DNA of 64,000 bases from Amycolatopsis sp. A133 (GTDB lineage: Bacteria; Actinomycetota; Actinomycetes; Mycobacteriales; Pseudonocardiaceae): NCBI RefSeq assembly GCF_031082405.1, contig NZ_JAVHJU010000045.1, positions 36,516 through 100,515 of the forward strand, in the 5' to 3' direction. Positions within the stretch are counted from its first letter, which is position 1, and each line of letters begins with the position of its first letter. Below are positions 21,501-27,800 of the stretch, piece by piece. Under the pieces are notes generated by a model. The model was not told the origin of the DNA, made no database searches, and saw only the letters and a program-made list of their open reading frames with translations. The position numbers and the translations under genes were made by a program.

Positions 21501-24500
21501 CCGCTGTAGGCGTACCCGCGCTCGGTCAGGTCGGTGTAGAAGTTCTCGACGTCGACCGGCTGCGCGCCGGCAGGCGGCCAGGCCGCGAAGTCGAAGCCCC
21601 GGCCCGGTTCCCGGGACGTCGACGCCCCGAGCAGACCGGTGGCGTGCCGCGTCCATTCGTCACCGTCTTCCCGCATGGAGAAGACGTCCACCGCGCGCGA
21701 CCCGGTTTCGTTCGGCCCGCTCACCGCGACCTGCACGCGGACCCCGCCGCGCTCGGCCAGCACCAGCGGTGCCTCGATGACGAGCTCCTCCAGGACGCCG
21801 AAGCCGAGCTCGTCGCCGGCGCGCAGCGCGAGGTCGACGTAGACCGTGCCCGGGATGAGCACGACCCCGCCGATCGCGTGCCCGGCCAGCCACGGGTGCG
21901 ACTTCAGCGAGAGCCGCGAAGTGAAGACGAGACCGTCGGACTGCGGCAGCGGCACGACCGCGCCCAGCAGCGGGTGGTCGGCACCGGCCAGGCCCAGCGA
22001 CACGGCGTCGGTCGCCGACCCGCCCATCTGCAGCCAGTAGTGCTGGTGGTCGAAGGCGTACGTCGGCAGCTCGACCCGGCGGAACGGCGGCAGCACGCCG
22101 GACCAGTCCACGGTCACGCCGCGGACGAAGAGCTCGGCCGCCGAGGCCAGCAGCCGCCGGAGCCCGCCGTCCTCGCGCCGCAGCGTCCCCGTCACGACGG
22201 CTTCGGTGTCGTCGACGAGCTCGTTGATCGGCTGGACCAGCACGGGGTGCGCGCTGACCTCCACGAACACCCGGTGGCCCTGCTCGATCAGCTCGGCCAC
22301 CGCGGGGCCGAACCGGACCTGACGGCGCAGGTTCCGGTACCAGTAGCCACCGTCCAGCACACCGGCTTCTTCGACCCAGCCGCCGGTCACCGTCGAGTAG
22401 AACGGCACTTCCGGGGCCTGCGCGCGGATCCCGCCGAGCATCTCGGCGAGTGCGTCGCGCGCGGCTTCGACGTGCCGGGTGTGGGAGGCGTAGTCCACCG
22501 CCACCCGACGGATCCGGACACCCTGGTCATCGAGCGCGTCCAAGGCTTCGTCCAGGGCCTCGGCGTCTCCGGCGATGACCACGGAGGTGGGCCCGTTGAC
22601 CGCCGCGACCTCGACGCGGCCCGCCCACGGCTCCAGCCGCGCGGCCGCGTCCTCTTCGCTCAACGCCACCGAGGCCATGCCGCCCCGGCCGGCCAGCGAG
22701 GCGGCGATCGCCTGGCTGCGCAGGGCGACCACCTTCGCCGCGTCCTCGAGGGACAGTGCCCCCGACACGCACGCGGCCGCGATCTCACCCTGCGAGTGGC
22801 CCACCACGGCCTCGGGCTCGACACCCAGCGAAGCCCACACCGCGGCGAGCCCGACCATCACGGCAAAACTCGCGGGCTGCACCACGTCGACGCGGTCCAG
22901 CAGGTCGGCGTCCCCGCGCAGGACGTCGGTCAGCGACCAGTCGACCCACCGCCCGAGCGCGGTCTCGCACTCGGCGATCCGCGCGGCGAACACCGGCGAG
23001 GCGTCCAAGAGCTCCCGGCCCATGCCGGCCCACTGCGTGCCCTGGCCGGGGAAGACCCACACGACCTTGCCCGGGGCGCCCGAGCCGCGGCCCGCGAGCA
23101 GGCCGGGCGCGCTTTCGCCGCGGGCCAGCGCCTGCAGCCCGGTCACGGCTTCTTCGGGGGAACCGGCCACGACGACCGCACGCTCGCCGAGCATCGCGCG
23201 GCCGGACACCAGCGTCCCGGCCATATCCGCCAGCGAGAAGTCGCCGACCTCCGCCAGCCGGCCGGCCTGGGCGGCCAGCGAAGCGGCGCTCGCCGCCGAC
23301 ACGACCAGCGGCACCACACCCGGTCGTGAGTGGAAAGGAGGGTTAGAACCCGCTTTTTCACTCACGACGGGCTGCGGCAGATCCGCATCCGGTGCCTCTT
23401 CGAGGATCATGTGCGCGTTGGTGCCGCTGGCCCCGAACGACGAGATGCCGCCGCGGCGCGGGTGGCCGTTGCGCGGCCACTCCCGGGTTTCGGTCACCAG
23501 CTCGACGGCCCCGGCCGACCAGTCGACCTGCGGGGTGGGTGCGTCCACGTGCAGCGTGGCCGGGAGCTTCCCGTGCCGCATCGACTGCACCATCTTGATC
23601 ACGCCGGCCACGCCGGACGCGCCCTGCGTGTGCCCGACGACCGACTTCACCGAGCCGAGCAGCAGCGGCTGCTGCGGGTCGCGGCCCTGGCCGTAGGTGG
23701 CCAGCAGCGCCTGCACCTCGATCGGGTCGCCGAGAACGGTACCGGTGCCGTGGCCCTCCACGGTGTCCACATCGGACGGTGACAGCCCGGCGCTGGCGAG
23801 GGCCTTGCGGATGACCCGCTGCTGCGCGGGGCCGTTGGGCGCGGTCAGGCCGTTCGACGCGCCGTCCTGGTTGACCGCGCTGCCGCGGATGACGGCCAGC
23901 ACCTGGTGCCCGCGTTCGCGCGCCACCGACAGCCGCTCCAGCAGCAGCACGCCGACACCTTCGGCCCAGCCGGAGCCGTCGGCGGCCGCCGCGTAGGACT
24001 TGCAGCGCCCGTCGAAGGCCAGTGCCCGCTGCCGCGCGAAGCCGACGAACCCGCCCGGCGTCGCCATCACGGTCGAGCCGCCCGCGAGCGCCATCGAGCA
24101 CTCACCGCGGCGAAGCGCCTGCGCGGCAAGGTGAATCGCGACGAGCGAGGACGAGCACATGGTGTCGACGGTCACCGCCGGGCCTTCGAGCCCGAGTGTG
24201 TAGGCGACCCGGCCGGAGGCGACGCCGCCCGCGGTTCCGAGGGCGCGCTCCAGGCTCATGAAACCCTCGAACCCGCTGAGGTCCGGGGCGTAGTCCTGGT
24301 GCACGATCCCGGCGTAGACGCCGATGTCGCTGCCCCGCACCGAATGCGGGTCGATCCCGGCGCGTTCCAGGGTCTCCCAGGAGACCTCGAGCAGCTGCCG
24401 CTGCTGCGGGTCCATGGCCAGGGCCTCACGCGGCGAGATGCCGAAGAACCCGGCGTCGAACTGGGCCGCGTCGTGCAGGAAGGCCCCTTCCCGCACGTAC

Positions 24501-24775
24501 GTCGTCCCGGGGTTGTCCGGGTCCGGGTGGTAGAGGCCTTCGACGTCCCAGCCGCGGTCCTCGGGGAAGCCCGTGTAGACGTCGGCGCCTTCCGACACCA
24601 CCCGCCAGAAGTCCTCCGGGCCGCGGATCCCGCCGGCGTAGCGGCAGGCCATGGAGACGATCGCGACGGGCTCCGCGGCGGCCGCGGTCAGGGCGGCGTT
24701 CTCCTGCTGAAGCCGGACGTTCTCCTTCAGCGAGGCGCGCAGTGCGTCAACGATCTGCTCGTTCGGCGCGGACAT
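9575..24775 (-). CDS. rifB: Rifamycin-type modular PKS, modules 4, 5 and 6
   Basis: Three-module PKS of 5066 aa. Module 4: KS from about 35 with unusual VDTMCSSSL and KSVVGHTQGASG, palindrome insert 470-485, AT (GHSQGE, YASH), DH with HAIGGVVLIP near 961 and YSGAFQG near 1092, KR with LDD, ACP GFDSL near 1666. Module 5: KS near 1728, AT (YASH), DH remnant that has lost both the His motif and the FQG motif, KR near 2975, ACP near 3276. Module 6: KS near 3336, AT with YGSH near 4048 in place of YASH, complete DH (HAVGGVVLLP, YGPAFQG, DAALQ), KR with FED, ACP near 4971 and a C-terminal docking segment. In the rifamycin scheme the module 4 DH gives the only olefin made here and modules 5-6 give hydroxyls. 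ATG at 24775 follows GGAGGA by 6 nt; the longer start at 24802 lacks a good ribosome site. Confidence 0.92.
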   Translation of the reverse strand: MSAPNEQIVDALRASLKENVRLQQENAALTAAAAEPVAIVSMACRYAGGIRGPEDFWRVVSEGADVYTGFPEDRGWDVEGLYHPDPDNPGTTYVREGAFLHDAAQFDAGFFGISPREALAMDPQQRQLLEVSWETLERAGIDPHSVRGSDIGVYAGIVHQDYAPDLSGFEGFMSLERALGTAGGVASGRVAYTLGLEGPAVTVDTMCSSSLVAIHLAAQALRRGECSMALAGGSTVMATPGGFVGFARQRALAFDGRCKSYAAAADGSGWAEGVGVLLLERLSVARERGHQVLAVIRGSAVNQDGASNGLTAPNGPAQQRVIRKALASAGLSPSDVDTVEGHGTGTVLGDPIEVQALLATYGQGRDPQQPLLLGSVKSVVGHTQGASGVAGVIKMVQSMRHGKLPATLHVDAPTPQVDWSAGAVELVTETREWPRNGHPRRGGISSFGASGTNAHMILEEAPDADLPQPVVSEKAGSNPPFHSRPGVVPLVVSAASAASLAAQAGRLAEVGDFSLADMAGTLVSGRAMLGERAVVVAGSPEEAVTGLQALARGESAPGLLAGRGSGAPGKVVWVFPGQGTQWAGMGRELLDASPVFAARIAECETALGRWVDWSLTDVLRGDADLLDRVDVVQPASFAVMVGLAAVWASLGVEPEAVVGHSQGEIAAACVSGALSLEDAAKVVALRSQAIAASLAGRGGMASVALSEEDAAARLEPWAGRVEVAAVNGPTSVVIAGDAEALDEALDALDDQGVRIRRVAVDYASHTRHVEAARDALAEMLGGIRAQAPEVPFYSTVTGGWVEEAGVLDGGYWYRNLRRQVRFGPAVAELIEQGHRVFVEVSAHPVLVQPINELVDDTEAVVTGTLRREDGGLRRLLASAAELFVRGVTVDWSGVLPPFRRVELPTYAFDHQHYWLQMGGSATDAVSLGLAGADHPLLGAVVPLPQSDGLVFTSRLSLKSHPWLAGHAIGGVVLIPGTVYVDLALRAGDELGFGVLEELVIEAPLVLAERGGVRVQVAVSGPNETGSRAVDVFSMREDGDEWTRHATGLLGASTSREPGRGFDFAAWPPAGAQPVDVENFYTDLTERGYAYSGAFQGMRAVWRRGSGNNTEVFAEVALPDDHQEDAGKFGLHPALLDAALHTNAFANPDDDRNVLPFAWNGLVLHAVGASALRVRVAPGGPDALTFQAADETGGLVVTMDSLVSREVSAEQLETAAGEERDSLFQVDWIEVPATERVATDHVEVLEAVGGEPLDLTSRVLEAVQAWLEGAAEEARLVVVTRGAVREVTDPAGAAVWGLVRAAQAENPGRIILVDTDGDVPLGAVLASGEPQIAVRGNAFSVPRLARAAGQVPDAPAVFGPEGTVLLTGGAGSLGGLVAQHLVARHGVRRLVLASRRGVAAEELVTELTGQGAAVSVVACDVSDRDQVAALLAEHRPTGIVHLAGLLDDGVIGALNRDRLAGVFAPKVDAVRHLDELTRDLDLDAFVVFSSAAALMGSAGQGNYAAANAFLDGLMAGRRAAGRPGVSLAWGLWEQADGLTAHLSATDQARMSRGGVLPMTPAEALDIFDIGLQAEQALLVPIKLDLRTLRSQATAGGEVPHLLRGLVRASRRVARTAAATGGGLVHKLAGLGTEEQDGVLLGIIQAEAAAVLGFAAPELAQGTRGFNDIGFDSLTAVELRNRLSAATGVKLPATLVFDYPTPVALARHLREELGETVAGSPAAVTTAPADAGEPIAIVGMACRLPGGVMSPDDLWRMVAEGRDGMSAFPEDRGWDLEGLFDSDPERPGTAYIRQGGFLHEAALFDPGFFGISPREALAMDPQQRLLLEASWEALERAGIDPTKTRGDAVGVFSGVSIHDYLESLSNMPAELEGFVTTATAGSVASGRVSYTFGFEGPAVTVDTACSSSLVAIHLAAQALRQGECSMALAGGVAVMGSPIGVIGMSRQRGMAEDGRVKAFADGADGTVLSEGVGIVVLERLSVARERGHRVLAVLRGSAVNQDGASNGLTAPNGPSQQRVIRSALAGAGLSPSEVDVVEAHGTGTALGDPIEAQALLATYGKDRETPLWLGSLKSNIGHTQAAAGVAAVIKMVQALRHDALPPTLHVQEPTKQVDWSAGAVELLTEGREWARNGHPRRAGVSSFGISGTNAHLILEEAPADDTPEADVPDGVVPVVVSARSAGSLAGQAGRLAAFLDGDVSLTCVAGALLSTRATLTDRAVVVAGSAGEARTGLAALARGETATGLVTGTAGMPGKTVWVFPGQGTQWAGMGRELLEASPVFAERIAECAAALEPWVDWSLLDVLRGEGDLDRVDVLQPASFAVMVGLAAVWASVGVVPDAVLGHSQGEIAAACVSGALSLEDAAKVVALRSQAIAAQLSGRGGMASVQLSHDEVAARLAPWDGRVEIAAVNGPSSVVIAGDAEALTEAVEALGGRRVAVDYASHTRHVEDIRDTLAETLAGIDAQAPVVPFYSTVTGEWITEAGVVDGGYWYRNLRNQVGFGPAVADLLGQGHGVFVEVSAHPVLVQPISELTDDTDTVVTGTLRRDDGGVRRLLTSMAELFVRGVPVGWATMAPPARVELPTYAFDHQHFWLSPPAAADAPALGLAGADHPLLGAVLPLPQSDGLVLTSRLSVRSHPWLADGVPTAALVELAVRAGDEAGCPVLDDLTVESPLVLPENGGLRVQVTVSGERTVDVYSQREGDEDWTRNATGHLSATAPAREAFDFTAWPPAGAQQVDGLWRRGSGDKTEIFAEVALPEELDAGAFGIHPVLLDAALRPVLADDEQPAEWRGLVLHAAGASALRVRLVPGVSFEAADETGGLVVTAGPVVGRELAAGKTRAGSLYRVDWTEVSIADGAVPDDIEVIEAFGEEPLELTSRVLEAVQTWLVTAADEARLVVVTRGAVREVTDPAGAAVWGLVRAAQAENPGRIFLIDTDGEIPALTSDEPEIAVRGGKFFVPRIARAEQSADDAVFRPDGTVLISGAGALGGLVARRLVERHGVRKLVLASRRGRDADGVADLIAELAADVSVVACDVSDRAQVAALLDEHQPTAIVHTAGVIDAGVIGTLNRDRLATVFAPKVDAVRHLDELTRERDLDAFVVYSSVSAVFMGAGSGSYAAANAFLDGLMANRRAAGLPGLSLAWGLWDQSTGMAANTDEATRARMSRRGGLQVMTQAEGMDLFDAALGSSESLLVPAKLDLRASGVVPHMLRGLVRASRQQARTASTVDNGLAGRLAGLAPADQLTLLLDLVRAQVAAVLGHADASAVRVDTAFKDAGFDSLTAVELRNRMRTATGLKLPATLIFDYPNPQALARHLREELGGAAETPVATAAVKADLDEPIAIVGMACRLPGGVAGPEDLWRLVAEGRDAVSEFPTDRGWDLESIYDPDPARPGKTYTRHGGFLHEAGLFDAGFFGISPREAVAMDPQQRLLLETSWEAMEDAGVDPLSLKGNDVGVFTGMFGQGYVAPGDSVVTPELEGFAGTGGSSSVASGRVSYVFGFEGPAVTIDSACSSSLVAMHLAAQSLRQGECSMALAGGATVMANPGAFVEFSRQRGLAVDGRCKAFADGADGTGWAEGVGVVVLERLSVARERGHRILAVLRGSAVNQDGASNGLTAPNGPSQQRVIRRALGNAGLSPSEVDVVEAHGTGTTLGDPIEAQALLATYGKDRETPLWLGSLKSNIGHAQAAAGVAGVIKMVQALRHEVLPPTLHVDRPTTEVDWTAGAVELLTEAREWPRNGRPRRAGVSAFGVSGTNAHLILEEAPAEEPVPTPEVPVVPVVVSARSGTSLAGQAGRLAGFVAGDVSLAGVARALVTDRAALAERAVMVVGSREEAVTGLEALARGEDAAAVVTGRAGAPGKVVWVFPGQGSQWAGMGRELLEESPVFAARIAECAAALEPWIDWSLLDVLRGESDLLDRVDVVQPASFAVMVGLAAVWQSVGVRPDAVVGHSQGEIAAACVSGALSLPDAAKVVALRSQAIATRLAGRGGMASVALSEEDATAWLAPWADRVQVAAVNSPTSVVIAGAADALDEVVEALSGREVRVRRVAVDYGSHTNQVEAIEDLLAETLAGIEAQAPAVPFFSTLTGGWITDAGVVDGGYWYRNLRNQVGFGPAVAELVRQGHGVFVEVSAHPVLVQPLSEISDDAVVTGSLRRDDGGLRRLLTSMAELFVRGVPLDWTAVLPRTGRVDLPKYAFDHRHYWLRPAGSATDAASLGQEAADHPLLGAVVELPQSDGLVFTSRLSVRTHPWLADHAVGGVVLLPGSGLAELAVRAGDEAGCTALDELIIEAPLVVPAQGGVRVQVALSGPDETGSRTVAVYSQRDGGAGSWTRHATGVLSETPGQGAEFDFHAWPPADAERIDVDTFYTDLAARGYGYGPAFQGLRAVWRREGDVFAEVALPEDLRKDAGRFGVHPALLDAALQAATVGGEPGEPVLAFAWNGLVLHAAGASALRVRLSPSGADALSVEAADETGGLVLTMESLVSRPVSAEQLGAAADAGHDAMFRVDWTELPAAPRAELPPWVRIDTADDVAALAEKADTPPVVVLGAAGADALAVTSRVLEVVQAWLAAPAFEESRLVVTTRGAVPAGGDHTLTDPAAAAVWGLVRSAQAEHPDRIVLLDTETDVEPVLGSVLAGGEPQLAVRGTTFLVPRLARATRIADAPAAFDPDGTVLISGAGSLGALVARHLVTRHGVRKLVLASRQGPAADGARDLIGELAGADVSFVACDVSDRDQVAALLADLPDLTGVVHTAGVFEDGVIEALTPDQLANVYAAKVTAATHLDELTRDRDLGAFVVFSSVAGVMGGGGQGPYAAANAFLDAAMANRRAAGLPGLSLAWGLWERSSGMAAHLSDVDHARASRNGVLELTRAEGLELFDLGLRLDESLLVPIKLDLAAMRASAVPVLFRGLVRPSRNQARTASTVDRGLAGRLAGLPAAEREAVLVDLVREQVAVVLGYDGPEAVRPDTAFKDTGFDSLTSVELRNRLREATGLKLPATLVFDYPNPLAVARFLGARLVPESNGNGHNGQNGDSDRLRHALASVATEERSIAELGVDDLVQLAFGDE
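23323..23368 (-). repeat. 46-bp palindromic element, copy in rifB module 4 linker
   Basis: Same outer arms and core as the other copies. The middle of one arm differs (GGAAAGGAGGG on the plus strand), so pairing is slightly weaker. It encodes VVSEKAGSNPPFHSR in rifB at residues 470-484. Confidence 0.88.
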
Positions 24776-24808
24776 GTTCTTCCTCCACGATTGGTTCGCC
24801 ATCGGCGG

Positions 24809-27800
24809 TCAGCTCGTCTGCCCGAGGGCCCGTTGCACGAGACCGGAGATGTCCAGTGCGTCGATCAGTTCTGCGTCGCCGGCGGCCGGGGCCGCTTCGG
24901 CGGCGCCGTTGCCGGTGCCGGTGCTTGCGTCCGCGTCCGCGAGGCCGAGCAGCGCGTCCAGCACGCCCGCCTCCTTGAACCGCGCGAACGGCACGGACGC
25001 GAGGACCCGGCGGAGGTCGTCTTCCCGCCCGTCCAGGCCGTCGTCGGCGTCCCGGAGGAGTTCGACGCGCAGGTAGCCGACCAGCGCCTCCGGGGTGGGG
25101 TAGTCGAAGATCAGCGTCGCCGGCAGCCGCAGCCCGGTGGCCGCGTGCAGGCTGTTGCGGAGGTTGACCGCGGCCAGGGAGTCGAAGCCGACCTCCTGGA
25201 ACGCCTGGCGCGGGCCGATGCCTTCGGCCCCGCTGTGGCCGAGGACCGTCGAGGCGTGACCGCGGACCAGCTTCAGCAGGATGCGGTTCTGCTCGGCGTC
25301 CGGGACCGCGCGCAGGGAGTCCGCGAGCGACGAAGCCGTGTCGCCGTCCGCGCCGTCGTCCTGCGTGGCCTGGAGGATCGCCTTCGCCTCGGGCAGGTCC
25401 GCGAACAGCGGGCTGGGCCGGACCGAGGTGAACGCGGGGATGAAGGCCGCCCAGTCCATGTCGGCCACCGCCACGGCCTTCTCGTTGCCGGCGACCGCCT
25501 GCACCATCGCGGTGACCGCCAGCGGCGGCGCCATCGGGAGGACACCGCGGCGGCGGAGCTGGGCGAGGGCGGCCTCGTCCATGCCGATGCCGATCTCGTC
25601 CAGCGCACCCCAGGCGATCGACGTCGCCTTCAGGCCGCGGGCCCGGCGCCATTCGACCAGGGCGTCGAGGACGGCGTTCGCCGCACCGGCCGGGCCCTGC
25701 CCGCCGCCGCCCCAGATGCCGGCGATCGAGGAGAACACGACAAAGGCGTCGAGCGGGGTGTCCTCGAACAGCTGGTCCAGCCACACCGCGGTGGCCACCT
25801 TGGCGGTGAACACCTCGTCGAGGTCGGCGGGCCCGGTGTCGTCGACGGAGCTGGTCTGCGCGATGTCCGCGGCGTGCACCACAGCGGTGACCTCCGAGTC
25901 CGCCACCAGCCGCGCGAGCGCGTCCCGGTCGGTGCCGGCGCAGAACTGGACCGTGGTGCCGAAGCCGGCCAGCTCGGCCCGCAGTTCTTCGACGTCGTCG
26001 GCGCCGGTGACGATGAGCCGTTCGGCGCCGGACTGCGCGAGCCAGACCGAGGCGTGCCGGCCGAGCCCTTCGGCCCCGCCGGTCACCAGGACCGTGCCGC
26101 GCGGCTCCCACCGGCTCGCCGCGGACTCCGGCACGGGCTTGCGGACCAGCCGCCTGCGGTAGACGCCCGACCGCCGGACCGCGAGCTGGTCTTCCCCGTC
26201 GGCGCCGTTGAGCACCCCGAGCAGGGCCTTGGCCGTGCGCGCGTCGATCGCGGCGGGCAGGTCGACCAGGCCGCCCCACCGGTCGAGGCGCTCCAGCGCG
26301 ACGGCGCGGCCGAGTCCCCACACACCCGCCTGGGCCGGTGCGGTGACGGCGTCCTGGATGCCGATGTTCACCGCGCCGGAAGTGAGGCACCACAGCGGCG
26401 CGGAGGTGTTGGTGTCGCCCAGGGCCTGGACCAGCGCGAGCGTCGAAGCGGTGATCTCGGTCGCGTCCGCGGGCCCGCCGTCGAGAGCGAGCAGCGACAG
26501 CACGCCGGCGAGGTCGTTCTCCGCCAGGACACCCCGCACCCGCTCGGCGAGCCGGTCCCTCGAACATTCCCCGACTTCCAGCCGGACGATGTCGAGTCCT
26601 TGGCCGGTCAGCTCCTTCAGGAGCGCGTCGGTGGTGCCGGCCGGGACGACGGCCAGCCAGCGGCCGGCCGGCACGCCGGTGGCTTCGCGCTCCAGCGGCT
26701 GCCAGGTGACCTGGTAGCGCAGCTTCTCCGCGGTCGAGCGTTCGCGGCGGCGGTCCCGCCACCCGGCCAGCACGGGTACGACGGTGCTGAGCGCCCCGCG
26801 CTGTTCGGGCACCAAGTCGAGCAGCTCGGCCAGGCTGTCCACATCGGACTGTTCGACCGCGGTCCAGAACTCGCCGTCCGCGCCTTCCGCAGCTTCGGGG
26901 ATCTCGGCCTCGTGCAGCCAGAAGTGCCGGCGGTCGAAGGCGTACGTCGGCAAGTCGACCCAGGCGGACGCGGGCACGGCGGCCGTCCAGTCCACGGCCA
27001 CGCCCCGGACGTACAGCTCGGCCGCCGAGGCCAGCAGGCGGCGGAGACCGCCGTCGTCCCGGCGCAGCGACCCGGTCACCACGGCGTCGTCGCTGATCTC
27101 GCTCAGGGGCTGGACCAGCACCGGGTGGGCGCTGATCTCCACGAACACCGTGTGCCCCAGCCCGGCCAGGTCCGCCACCGAGGGGCCGAACCGCACCTGC
27201 TGCCGCAGGTTCCGGTACCAGTAGCCCCCGTCGACGACGGCGTCCTCGATCCACGCGCCGAGAACGGTGGAATAGAAGGGGATCGCCGGAGCCTGCGCGG
27301 TGATCCCGTCCAGGGCCTTGTCCAGGGTTTCGGCGATGGCCTCGACGTGCCGGGTGTGCGAGGCGTAGTCCACCGCGACCCGCCGCACCCGGACGCCGTC
27401 GCCGGCCAACGCGTCCAACGCCTCGTCGAGGGCCTGCGCGTCGCCCGCGATGACGACCGAGGAGGGGCTGTTGGCCGCGGCCACCTCGACCCGGTCCGCC
27501 CAGGGCGCCAGCCGTGCGAGGGCGTCTTCTTCGCTCAGCGCGACCGAGGCCATCCCGCCGTGTCCGGCCAGTTCCGCGGCGATCGCCTGGCTGCGCAACG
27601 CGACCACCTTCGCCGCGTCGTCCAGCGACAGCGCTCCGGAGACGCACGCGGCGGCGATCTCGCCCTGGGAGTGGCCCAGCACCGCGTCCGGGACCACACC
27701 CAGGGAGGTCCACACCGCGGCGAGGCCGACCATCATCGCGAAGCTCGCGGGCTGCACCACGTCGACCCGGTCGAGCAGGTCGGCGTCGCCGCGCAGCACG

